This document shows, in pieces, positions 12,101 through 25,400 of a stretch of DNA of 64,000 nt (the first letter of the stretch is position 1; each line of letters opens with the position of its first letter). Made by a program: the position numbers and the translations under genes. The notes under the pieces were generated by a model that saw only the letters and a list, made by a program, of their open reading frames with translations, had not been told where the DNA came from and did no database searches. Origin of the DNA: Riptortus pedestris (taxonomy: Eukaryota > Arthropoda > Insecta > Hemiptera > Alydidae). The DNA lies in NCBI GenBank assembly GCA_019009955.1, contig CM032233.1, forward strand, positions 11,593,501 through 11,657,500, read 5' to 3'.

Positions 12101-13469
12101 TGGTCATGTATTCTGTCCATAAAATTAATAAAATATAGAATAAAGAATATGATTTCTAAAATAAATCACAATTCGAGTTTTTCTTATATATAAATAACAG
12201 TAATTCATTGTAATTATTAAATAATTAAAATTTGAAATAATCTAGTTATACATTAAATTTAAAAACCAAAGATAATTAACAAACTTATATACAAATTTAA
12301 TCAACCAATAATCAATAAAAGATGTCCATACTTCTGCAATATTAAGAATTGGAAATCATAGAAAAGCTGTTGAATGAGATTTGATGGCTCACAATAGAAG
12401 GAACACATAGTGCTCATTTAATCAATTCACTAAAGAAAACTTTTAAGTGCAATAATAAATAAGGGTGAATAAATAACAAGTTATTTTCAATGTTTCTCAG
12501 GACTGTATAATAGCCCTAAGTAGTATAACTGAATATCGTTGTTAAAACTTTAAATTTGGAGCGAATGATTATAAAAATTACAGTCATCAAGTATAACTAA
12601 CTAATAGCACCAAGAATAGTTAATTCAAACAATGAGCACAATACTCAAATAAATGCATAATAAAAACATAGCTTTCACTATGTTCTTCCCTAGAAACAAA
12701 ATTAACAACATAATGCGACATTAATGTCTTTTAATGGCATATTAAATCTAATATTTGACTAATAAAGCCAATAAATAACTATATAGAATCTAACAAACTT
12801 TCAATTTAAACCATTAAAATACATTAAAATAAAATAATAATTTATTTTTCATGTATTAAAAATAAATGTTTATAATCTGGGGAACAAAATGAAACTTTTT
12901 TTTTCCTTATTTTTTTGGCACATGAATTAAATAAGTGATTTCACAGCTGAATTCAAATATGTAATCAGTATTCCTCCATCATATAGTGTTACTGTGATGC
13001 TGAGTTTAGTTTAGAAAAGAAGGATTACATACTTCGAAATAATCATGACAGTTTTTAATTTTCATCTGAACTTCAAATCAGGAATGTTTCTTTTCTGCAC
13101 CCAGCAGTCATCAGCAAGCATTCATCTATTGCATTTTCCTTGGAATGTGTTTTTATGGTTGAAAAATATTGATGAAACTGACCCCCACTCCAAATTCATC
13201 AATGACCTGGCTGAGTTTGTGAGGGAAATGCACTTTCAAAGACATATTACACCCCAGTTTATTGTAGAATTTAATAGATAATTTGTAATTCATTTAATTT
13301 TTCTGGTTAAACAATGTCATTTGATCTAGTGGTTCACATATGGCCAGAGTCTAAGCCATTCATCTTTCAGAAATTTAAAGTTGCTCAATATATACCTTCA
13401 GACCCACTTTACCTCTAAAATTAATTTATAACATTTCCCAAATACTGAAGTCAAACTTCATCAATGATA
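12101..13469. other. AT-rich intergenic DNA with one unassigned ORF
   Basis: Mostly AT-rich, without coding character. At 13045-13283 the plus strand carries a 78-residue ORF whose second half (residues about 40-78, including DETDPHSKFINDLAEFVREM) has a more protein-like composition than its surroundings. I do not recognise the family; it could be a relic of a mobile-element or host protein. Confidence 0.4.
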
Positions 13470-13475
13470 TTTATT
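13470..13475 (-). terminator. Candidate polyadenylation signal of the ARMC10-like gene
   Basis: TTTATT on the plus strand reads AATAAA on the minus strand, about 460 bases past the stop codon. In DNA this AT-rich the hexamer is common, so support is weak. Confidence 0.25.
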
Positions 13476-13933
13476 AAATGTCAAAGCTCTAAAGAATACA
13501 CACCTCCATTGCAGGCAGTGTGCATTTGCACACTACTCAGTACATGAAATACACAACCAAGTATTACAAGTCAAAAGAAAATATAATAATACAAGAACAC
13601 TGGATGAATGCCTGCTTAAAGCTGGTTTGCTTTTAGAATAAATGTAAGTGGTTGGCAATAAATTGGTAACATGGCTATCCCATAAGCCTTCCTTGTTATG
13701 TGAGTAATATTATAATATAATACTGTTATGTGTACAACAGTAAGTAGTTGTGAAAATACCACAATAATGTAAGAAAATAATAACAAAAAATAAGAAAGTG
13801 CAAAACTATATGTATTAGAGAGAATATGATTATCCAATTGCATATTTTAAATCCGCTTAAAGAACTATATCTAAAACACAACAAATAATCCATATGCCAA
13901 AAGATGTGTTTACCAGTTGTTTTGTTTTTCATT

Positions 13934-14063
13934 TTAAGGCTTTAAGGCCTCAACAACTTTCCTCGCTTGGACTCTAATATCTTCATTTAAATGGTGGCTC
14001 ATCAAAGTAAAGGCTTTGCTACAAAGTTTCTCTTGAATATTAACTCCAAAAATGGCTGCATAC
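13934..14063 (-). CDS. ARMC10: ARMC10-like exon 8 (C-terminus and stop)
   Basis: The acceptor reads TTGTTGTAG|GTATGC. The exon finishes the split Met codon and encodes the final helices (EKLCSKAFTLMSHHLNEDIR, VQARKVVEALKP), with TAA at 13936-13934. A short C-terminal tail after the last armadillo helix is usual for the family. Confidence 0.83.
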
Positions 14064-16375
14064 CTACAACAAACATAAGATCCATGTTAAGAGTGAAGGA
14101 TTGAATATATTGGCTCGTTAATACAATCCTATAATGAAACAAAGTAGCTCTTAATCTTTTGTTATCAAAGGAAGATCACAATTCCTCTTAGGATCACGAG
14201 TATTTGTAATATACTCTCAAATAAAATTAAGGGCATATTTAGAAGTGAAATTTAAGTGTGTAGAGCTGCTTAAAAGGAGATTTCTTGAAAGAGTAAAGTA
14301 TATGACAGACCCTATTTGGCAGAGATTCTAGTTAACATTCTTCCAGAGCCCTCCTAAGATAGATCATTTGCTGTGCCAGCATCTTATTTGCCATATTCTT
14401 TCAAACATCCCCCCCCCCAAAAAAAAAAAACAAGGACCATTAAGACCTTTCAAGGAATGTTACATAATATCTCTTTTCACTAACACTCATCATGCAGCTC
14501 TTTGTTGTACAATAAATCTGCTTTGTGGTTTCCCTCACAAGCTTGTCGATTCCAAAATAAAACAAATTTGGCTTTACTGACTTCTTTGTCAGTGCCAGCA
14601 GCTGCATATACATAGCAAGGTCCAGGAAATGGCAACAAATATAAACAAGTTTCCCCAGTTCCACGTCACCAGGAACCTGAAGAGTATATAAAGCTTGTTA
14701 AAATGTGACTCATTATGTTCCAAGTTTGTTCAAATGGGCTTCATACTCTTATGACAAACTCAATACTTATAAATATATACATATATATGACTTGTCCAAC
14801 ACTGAAGGGCGACTGCGTCCAAGGTTGTGCTAAAATATCATAATTTTGTGACACTTTGTGTAAAACACCTGTGTATTGGAACAAATCAATTTTCTTTCTC
14901 TTACTTATATATTTAGCCTCTTCTGTGCTATATAGCTACTGGGACATGTTATCTGCAGGTTACTACCCTTTTCTAGTCAGGGTGGGATTAGCGATTTTAT
15001 TTAATGGCTTTGCCACATAATAAATTCCTAGTGCCCAGGTAAGAATCAATCTCACAACTCTGGGTTAAACAAGTGAGGTTAAGACCAACACCGTAACTCA
15101 CATGGCTATCCTGAGCCCCAATAGTTTAAAGGCTATGTCATTAACTGACTAATGTCTGCCATGGTTGGAAGTGGCATTGAATACAGTTTTACAGCTTCTA
15201 GCCACTCTAGGAATAGCGAGGAGTATACGCTTCCTAGGAGCTAAACTTCATTGTACAAATTAGACAGGCTATAAGGGATTCTTTCATATCTTCCTTCCAA
15301 AAATACACCTCTTATTGTTTATAACCAATAAGCACCCAACATTATAAAATAAATAACATGCAGAAAATACAGAGAAACCCCAATAAACTAAGATTATTCA
15401 AAATCTTAGCTCTGTAATTAACCATTATTGCAGCTTTGATTTCTTAATCAAATTAAAATATAAATAAGATACATAAATTAAGAATGAAAATAGAAGAGAA
15501 TATACAATTATTATATACTCACATAGTGTCGGGTGATGGGGCTTTATCTTCAAGGGGCAAGTCTAGAATTGGATCAATGTGCAATCTCCGGACTCCCTGA
15601 GTCAAATTAGCCAGCAAAGTTACAATTCGAAGCAAAATATCTTCATTAGTTGTCATATCTAATAAATGGAGGAGCTTCTTAGGAGCCTAAAAATCATGAA
15701 ACACATTAAAATATATAAAAATTCCTGAGGCTTAGGACAAATGCATATTTTATTTACTAATTTAATAAATGATTAAAATTAATAAAACACATAAACTATC
15801 AAGGGCTAGTTAATTTAGTGATTCACTCAAAGAATAAGTTAACGTAAACTAAATCTGAAGTATTCAACTTTCATATTTCACAATAGTTATCATTTCTAGT
15901 GATGGTACATTTCCTGCAGGGCAATCAATACTCTAATGATATACTGGGGGAAAAAAAATGTAATTTTTGGTTTTCGGGTAATTTATACCCCCACCCCTAT
16001 TGGTCTGAATTCAGCCATTAATGAACTAGATCTCTATTTTTATGTAAAATGTTTAAATACTGAATTTGGTAAAGATCAACAAAAATTGCGGCTTCAAGAG
16101 TGTTAACAGACATATATATATTCTTCATCTCCTGGGTAGGATTGATGGACATTTGAAGAAATCCTAACTTTTGAAGATCCCTCATAAAAAGTGTCTTTTA
16201 TTTGTACAATGCATATTATGAAAGAAATTTGATCAATAAGCACATTTTTAAGGTATACATTTTGGAAGTCCTCCACTGAAAAATAGGTACATTGTACTAC
16301 AATCAAGCAGTTGAGAAGAAAATTAAAAACTGACTGGGCAGATAAATACTTTAATAATGTAAAATACTGATTGTA

Positions 16376-16425
<50 letters not shown>

Positions 16426-19400
16426 AATTAGCAAATGACAGAAGGTCCTTCTATTAGAATTTTGTACAATATACCAATAGTCTACTATTGAAGTGGAAAT
16501 TAAAAATAAATATGATTACAAATGTTGATTACATGTGCAGCAAGAAGACTTGGAATCATGTCGTCATTACAAGACAGATTAACTAAAACCCGTAGAGCCT
16601 GAAGCTTAATAGGGCTGGAAGCTGTGTCGACAAGGTTGTACAAATGATGCAAAATAGGGCAATATTCTTCATGCCAGTCAGAGAGCACAGCCATGTTTGT
16701 AAGTGTTGCTAATGCTTGTAACGTGAGTTTTTCAGATGGTTGATCCAATAATATTGAATTCAAAACTGGAATTGAATCCTGAAATGTTTTTCTTAGTTAA
16801 TACAACAAATTAAGAATTTTTCAATAATGATAAATATTAAAATTTAAAAAAAAAAAAAATCATACTTTTAGTTCCTTTAAATTATCACTATTTAAGGATA
16901 AGTTGCCAAGAGCAGTGATAGCAGAAAGCTGAACTGAAGGTCGATAATGAGTTAACAACCGCTGTACCCTTATCAAACATCCTACTTCTCGGAGTGTCAC
17001 CTAAAAATAAAATATAATATGATAAGCATTTATTAGTTTTAAAAATTTTTAATACAATTATTACGACTTTCCAAAATAATTAAGTTCAACAAACTCTAAA
17101 GCAAATTCCCACAAGCACATTATGTATGGGAGGATCAAAACTCACTTGATTAGCTGGTATAGTAGCACCATTACTTATAGTTGTCAATGTCCTTTCAAGT
17201 AATGCAGCATCATTACTTTGCAAAAGAATGGCTAAACTCTTCGCATCGTGGCGAGGTATCTCTCTAAAAACAATTAGACTTTTAAACGGAGTCAAGGGGA
17301 AGTGGCATCTTACAACTAGCACCATCTAAGTATTATTCCAGTTAAAATTAAGACCAGATTTGCTGTTGGCACAGATACGATGATAAGTTTTCACCAAGGA
17401 GGGGCAAACTGCACTGAGAGTGGGAATGGGGTCCTTGAGTTGGAGGTTGTTTTAACTAAGTTACATTCAATAACAGACCCCATTCATTTATCCTAACAAC
17501 TCCCTACCATGTCCAGCATCATAATTCACAGTTTGATGAATACCGCATTCTATAAATTTGTATCTACCTCCCTTATTACACATGAGATGAATTAAAATTT
17601 AAGTATTACTATATCATTTATATTAAATTTCAAAAGGGCAATACACCCTCGTCTCAACCAATGAAATTCTTATTAATAATTTATTATTATTACTTATTTG
17701 GTTACGAATATTAAACAATTGTAGTTATTCTCATTTAACTTATGTTACTAATTTTACTCCTAAAATACCTCATAAACACCTTCTAACTCCCTGTTCTCCT
17801 ACGACAGATGGATTTGTACACTTTCCGTGCTTATGAGGACGCCTCATCGATATGTACACTCTAGTTTAAAGTTTCCCCATTCGTACTTATCTTGTAATAT
17901 GTATAAAAAAATTCCCCCATGTCAGCTATTTTAAGTATTTATTTTCTTGAAACATTAGGAAAAAACCATGGTGGAAAGTAACCGAGAGAGGCACAGAGAT
18001 TGATTTTTTTTTTTCCAAATACATCAAACAATTGATATAGTATATATAAGTATAGAAGTATAAGTAAGAATATGAAATGGCTAGTTTATGACAGAACCAA
18101 AACTAATTTAACTACAAGATACAGGCATCAGATATTGATAATGATGATTTTCTAAATAATATAACATTACTATATCCTAGGTTTTGTATGTATATAACAA
18201 ATAATGAATCATGTATTACATAATATGCCCACTACTGCCTTGGGATTAAATTTCGATTATGGATTTAAGAAAGATTAAAGGACTTTCATGTGTTGTCAAC
18301 ATTAGTATATTTTACCTACAAAAAAGAATTTAATCTAATTATATGGCTCCATGTGGCTGGCTCTGCCACACTAAATTTTCATTATTTTTTATCAAATTCT
18401 GACTCTAAATAACTTCAATGCATTGATTACTACTTAAACGGTTTTGATAATTAAATGGCATTAAACTAAATTTGAATAAGAAAACTATATTACTACTGAG
18501 ACTGTTGAAAAATTGCTTATGAAACTTAAGTGCATAGTGGTTCTACTCTCTTTTACACAACTTATAACTGTAACTATTGGGCAGCTATAAATTGGTGAAG
18601 AATACTACCAGTATTTTAGTAATTCTAGGAAATAATGACAAACTTTGTATTAGTGAATCCTCAAAACTAACACATTCCACTTTTAGAATTTGCCTTACCT
18701 TTTGGATGTGGTAATTTCTTCTTAATTGACATGATGTTAGTTACTAACATACATCAGTCACAACCTAATAGGTTGACACTAAGTTCAAGACTAAACGAAA
18801 GAATAAAAGTTTTCTAAATAAGTAGCAAGTTAAAACCATGAATATACCTTTGTTGCTGAGCAATTTTGTCTAAATTCAATTTAAGCTGTTGCTCCTTTTC
18901 CTTCAAGATTTCTGGTTCTCGAGAATTCTGGTCTAAATAAGCTTCAGGACTGTGGGACTGGGCTCTTGACCGCATCGACCTCCGAGTACCTCTTTTACTC
19001 TTTGGCGAAGAGAGAGGAATGTCTCCACACTTCACAGCAAGCATTGGTAAATTTTCACTAGAGCGGCTTGTCAGGATATGTCTCATATCAACTGGTGAAA
19101 GAATTCTGGGGGAACTCCAAGGAGAGCACTGAAACCAAAAATTAAAATATATATATACACATACAAACAAATCCTAAGAATAATAAAACAATGTAAACAA
19201 AAAATATAAAAATAAGTTGGTAACAAATTTATAAATTGTTTTTCCAATGGATGTGTTTTCCTGGAAAATTCTGGTTTTTGAATAAAGGAAAATAAGATTT
19301 TTCTAAGGCACTCATAATAAAAAATTAATGAGGAATATAATTTCCTTTTATTAGTTTTTATCTCTTTTCAAGATGGGAATTTGTGGCTTCCATTTTAGTA

Positions 19401-22400
19401 AAGAAGATCCTTTTTTGGAGGCTATAAACATGGACAGTACTTGACGGGAATCCAAAAAAATTGGTGGAAAATACTGGTAACTGGGTAGTGGCGAATCCAA
19501 CGAACATGGAGAGTGCGAGAGAATTTCTCAGCCTAGCTCTAGCTGTTTTCTAATGAGTTGGAAAATCTTATGAGATGGTCAAGATCAAGTTCGTTAATGG
19601 CTGAAATCCGACCAGTGGGAGATTTTGAAAATTCTTAATATCTCTGTTTTTATGCGCGCGGATTGAAAAATTTTATAGAACCAATCTTAATGCAAATGTC
19701 ATGTTTCATAAATGCTATTTGCACACTATCTTGATAACTAACCGAGATATTTGCATTTTTTGTTTTAGACACTTATTCATGCCACATTAAAAAAAGCTGT
19801 TATATTATGAAGTATTTTATTTGAAGCTTACAATACCAAATATTGTTCTCATTAAACTTTTACGTTTTGGGACAAATGCAAATACGTGGTGCACTTCAGC
19901 TTAGCTAATGCAGCCCCTGCGTGACGGACCTTATTTTCTTTAGAGAAAGTAGCAATTGGTTTTGGTCACATGACAAACTTACACACCCTGTATGTGAGAC
20001 TTCATTCTGCTAAAGGTTTCCACACAGACTTGCTTTATTTCCACATGTTGCCAGATCATAAACAGCATTTTAGGGCATATGATTTGAAACTAATATCTAT
20101 TCCTTTAAATTCTAGGCGTCAAAGAAAAACTACTAATTAAACAGCTCCTATGTGAGGGATATTTTCTGTTCATAAGTAATTCCTCTGATACAAGCAATGA
20201 GTAGATATATGATTACAAGGATATATAAAGGGGATTAACATAGGTCTAAAACAAAATAATTCCAATAATGGAATAACTCCATGAATATCAAAGTTATATA
20301 TAACAAAAAATAATAAAAAAAGAGAGAGACAATAACAAAAAAAAAATGTAGGTATAACTACTAGATCGAAAGGATATTTCATGACACATTTTCTGATGTG
20401 TCACATAATAGCATATATATTTATTATTTTACATTTCCTTTAATCTGAATCTCCCTTCCTCTAGGTATTACCATACCCATTAACAAATCAAGCCTCTGAA
20501 TACCATAATATACTTAAATATCGACCTTAGCAATAATTAAGTAAACATCAATACAGCTTCATGTCATTTGTGATGGTACCACAAGGCTACTTCAATTCCA
20601 ATATGTTTCTATCTTTGAAATGGCCTAAGAACAATAGGAATAATAACTTTAATGAAATAATAGCTTAAATGGAAAATAATCAAAGTAGGACTGGATACCT
20701 GAATAAGGATGGAAATGAAAAATTTAAATAACATTGTTAATTGAGTGAGCTATGAACACTGAAATAAATGAACCAGATAGATTTTGGAATAGGAGCTATC
20801 ATCAGAAAATAAGAATGGACAAGGACGAAATAAATGGAAGGCCTTTACAGGGTGATATATGCTGGAAGAAAGAAGAGAGAAATTCTTGGAGGTAACTTTA
20901 ATTGGGAAACCTGCAAAAGAAGAAACAATTTTGGGTATAATCATTCTTCAAGCCTCATTAATATTTCTCAAATTCCACTATGAGCTGGATAATAAGATAT
21001 TCAAACAGGAAATATTTACACTAAATAGTAGCATAATAGTCACTAATTTAGCATATATTCTGATCGGTAATAAAAATTAACCATGATAATTGGTAAAAAA
21101 AAGAATGTTAAAAAGACAAGATTTATTCACCTTTGAAGGACCCAGTAACAAGGAAAAGAGATAATAAAATTAATATGTTGATAGTAATAAAATATTTTAA
21201 TATAAGTTAAACACTTAGATGGTTAAGTTGATAGTACACAAATGTTATGATCAAGATACAACTGACAAAACAAATGCTTTAATTTATCAAATACTAATAA
21301 TTTAATTTTTACGTTGTATTTTTCCATATGTATTGCAAGCTTTCATTAGAAGTGGTCATTTTTTTTTTTTGTAAAACAGGGATTAAACTTTAAATTCTGA
21401 AATAAATCATAATGTATCATTATGTATGGACTAATAGTTCAAATAGGTTTGGACATCCTGCATTTTAGGTGTCCATCAGTTTGTGCAAGTAATACGCTGA
21501 GTTACTTACAACCTTGTGTAATAAAATGTCCTGATCAAGCTTTATTTCTCTTGTTTGGTTAAACTTACAATAAAGCATCTTCTGAGGAAGACATTTTTTA
21601 TATCAGAGGCAAATGAAACATCATTTGGATGTCATTCACTGATTTTCTGGAAGAGCAGAGAAACAATTAGCAGATATTTCACATATACGATTAACAGATC
21701 CACCACAGGTAACTGATAACCATTATGAATGCAGGGTAAAGATACTTCGGTGAAACTTGCATTGATTTAGTATATTTTAAATTAGAAACTCTATTATTTT
21801 ATTTACTCTATTTCACATTTACAAGCACTGTAGCACATAACTGTTACTGTTCAACAATTTATAAGTAAGAGACATAATTATTGCCCTGTATCCTAGGGTT
21901 AGTGGACTGACAACAGGAATCCCTTGATCCTACAACCAAGCTCTTTATAACAACACACATTCAAACACTGAATAATTTTCTATCTATTATTCACAACAAC
22001 ACAAATCGTAACACTCATCGAAAATAAGGCTTTCCCTTGAGAAAACAAGTACTTATTATATATAAATATATATTGCTCTTGTGTAAAATGACTAGATTTG
22101 TGAATAAGTCATTAGTTTCAAGAAATTCTGCAACTACCTAGAAGATGCAAGACAACATAAGACAGACAATGGACGGAGAAAATGTCAGCACAAGATCACA
22201 GGATTATAGAAAAAGGAGTATACTCACCCCTCAAAACAAAAGTCCATCAACATGAATGGCTACCATTCCAATGTAATTCTGAAATATAGGAAAAGGAAGA
22301 TGAGATTGGAAGGCCGGCAGATGAGTAGTGAGGTGCTCATCCAATGTCCTTTTCATGTACACTTGGGCAGGGCTAGATACAAGATTTAGATAGATAACTT

Positions 22401-25400
22401 GGTAAATGTCAAAGAACTTCACATTAGCATAAAGTGATACTAAAAGCAACCAAGCCTTGATAAACCATAATTGAATGAATGCGATAGGGCCAGGGCATTA
22501 TTTCATCTATTTTCATTATTAATCCTTTCCTTGTGCAAAGCCACTATAGTAGCTTGATTCAAGCCACTATATTGGCTTTGCGCAAGGGAAGGGTTAAAAA
22601 ATCAAAAGAAAACTAGCCGAAATATAAAAAGGCAAGAGGTCTTAAAATAAAAATATATTAAAACTGAGATCTATTAACTAAAATTAACCATTTGCAAAGA
22701 CGGGCAACAGTCCTATTCACAACGAACCTACTTAACAATCACTTGTTGTACACAATCTCTTAAATTGTTTATCATATTTAAAAATCCGATTCTCCCAGTT
22801 AAGGGAGCAACCTTGAAAGTCTCTATCAAAAAACAGGTAATTAAGGGGAGTAAGTGAGTAGAGGTACGAAGGAACCACTAAGAGCTAGGGTCTCAAAAAC
22901 TCAATTCATAAATTCATGAGCATATGCCTGAACTGGCAACCAAATATTCTTTTTATCTGTGAAGTTAGCTGTCATTGTCACGACATCTATCCCTTGGTAT
23001 GTATAAAACTGCAATCCAAAAGGCATTAGAATTAAAAGGACACCTTCGCAGATTAATTATTAGGACTAGTACTTTTGGCTGCCCATGCTTCCATCTTCAG
23101 TCCCATTTCATCTTAAAGGAACAAGTTCACAGTTATAACTCAAAAAAATAAAGAAAAACTCTCCAGAATATAGAATAGAAATTTGCCTGTATTTGACATG
23201 TTTAACCCATTCAGTGCCCACGTTTAACCCATTACATTTCTCTGGGTGGCCAGTAATGCAACCATCCCATCTGCTACCTACCAAGAATTTTCCCCTTGGT
23301 CAGACCAAGTAGACTTGTAAATGAGGCCAGCACTGAATGGGTTAATGTGACTGCTGAAGAGTTCTCTTCTTCATATCTTATCCAGTACTGCCACATGCAA
23401 AATCTCCCCGCCCGTGTATCTGTGGCCACTTCTACTAGTAATAGCTCATTTACAACTCCATCTTCCTTGTTATCTATGGTCTTCCATCCTGTTCGAATGT
23501 CAGTTTTCTGTAGTTTTTAATTTCAGCCATCTTCTCTATAAAATTTGTTAAAGGACACAGCTATTTCCTAGATTCTCTTACAATTCCTTCTTGATAATGA
23601 TCAATCATTATAATTATCATGACTCCTCAAATTGTATGCGGCGTTGAGTTTGATAAAAGTATACTGGTACTTCTTTAAACTTTTGATTTGTTGAGCAACC
23701 TATGTGTGTCTGTCTCAAAAATATTTCTGAGGGACAATAAAATGGTATGCCGCATATTTCTGATACTTTCATGTGAAGATTGTCTTTAATGTTAGGTACC
23801 ATTTCTCATATTTCCTGAACTTAGCTGACCATTTGATCCCCTCTCATCCATGAATGGAATTTTGGTGGGAAGGAAACTGATTGCTGAACTAGGTCCAGCA
23901 GTTTCGAAAATCAACACACATGTATGCATGCACACATAGGTTAATCGCATTGCACATGCATACGTGCTACTTGGCCCCTCGAGGCAGTACCATCTTATTC
24001 ACTAATTGGTGGTTGGTCATAGCTTTGCCACTATTACTTCGGGTCAAGGACCAACTCTATGGGCAGGGCCCTCTCAAGTAATAGCAGTGAGTTACAATTA
24101 GTATTATTCACCTTATAGAAGAGTTGCTTTTTGGGAAATGTCAGTCTCTTATATATTCAGTAAGTTACATATCAGAGTAAGTTATTGTGCACTGAATACA
24201 ATGTGATGTACTCGAGTCTGGGGTTATATTGAGCCCCAGTAACTCTACACATCATTGCCCCTTCAGGTTATTATTATGGGGTATGCTTTTCTCCATTTTT
24301 ACATCAGGAAATAAAAATAACCTACACAAAACATTTTCAACTCCTTTTTTTTTTAATTTTTATTCACAGGCGTTTAAGATATTTTTTTTTTGTTTTTAAC
24401 AATTTTTGCAGGGTTGAACAGTATTGCTTGTTGAGCTTCTTTCTTTAGCAATCGTGAAGTAAAATTCTTAGTTGTATTTATAGTTAATTTTAGCAAAAGA
24501 TCATTAGTGCTAATAATAATAACAGAGCAACAGTGGTAGGGTTTAATTTGTATAAATCTTTTAACTGCAAGACTATACTTTAAATTTTAAAAGTTATTTG
24601 GGACAACGATACCAATAATCTCAGCCATCTTTTGTTTTGCTTGTAAATGATGAGAGTACACAATTTGTTACAATGGACAGTTTGATCAACCCTTGCTATC
24701 CCAATATATCTTAATATTTTCATGTTCTAGTATCCTTGATTCCAAATCTGTATCACACATACATGCACATGTGTCCAAATCATGTATCACACAAACATGC
24801 ACATGTGTATATATTATATGTATTTTTGAAATTAAATTTACTACCACATCAACTAAAACGAGATTTTTTTTTATTGGACTTTGTGACCTAAAAGAAAACA
24901 ATGTGAACATAGTTTCTTAATAACTAATTATAGGGATAGAATGAAAATGAATGAAGCTGTGAGAATTTATGAACATTACTTCTCATAACAGTGGTAATAG
25001 ATGGGGAGGCATAAAATATCTATAACCCCCATCCTTGTCTCTAGCATTTTCAATCCTAAAAAAATCAAGGAATGGTAATTTTAATTATTCCAATAAGAGG
25101 TGGTATTTTCATTCGGTATATAATAGTCACACTAGAAAAACTAATAAAAATGTTTTTGCCACAATATGCCCACAATGTTACATTGGCTGAGAGTTTTCCA
25201 GAAAATGATCTCACATAAGGAGGGAAATTGTGAGGGGAAACAAGAAAATGATGCCAGCATCATGAACAGATAACATGGTAAGGCTGTGAATCTTTAAAGC
25301 TTCAAGTTTCAAGCAATACATATCAGGTTAATACTACAATCTCACTTCTCAAAATTTGTTAAAGAAGGAAATATATAAATAATAAATAGCATTTATTCAG

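Noticed and set aside
24686..24920. Overlapping ORFs on both strands with His/Cys-rich translations
   Set aside because: They come from CA/TG-rich simple sequence; no zinc-binding spacing is maintained.
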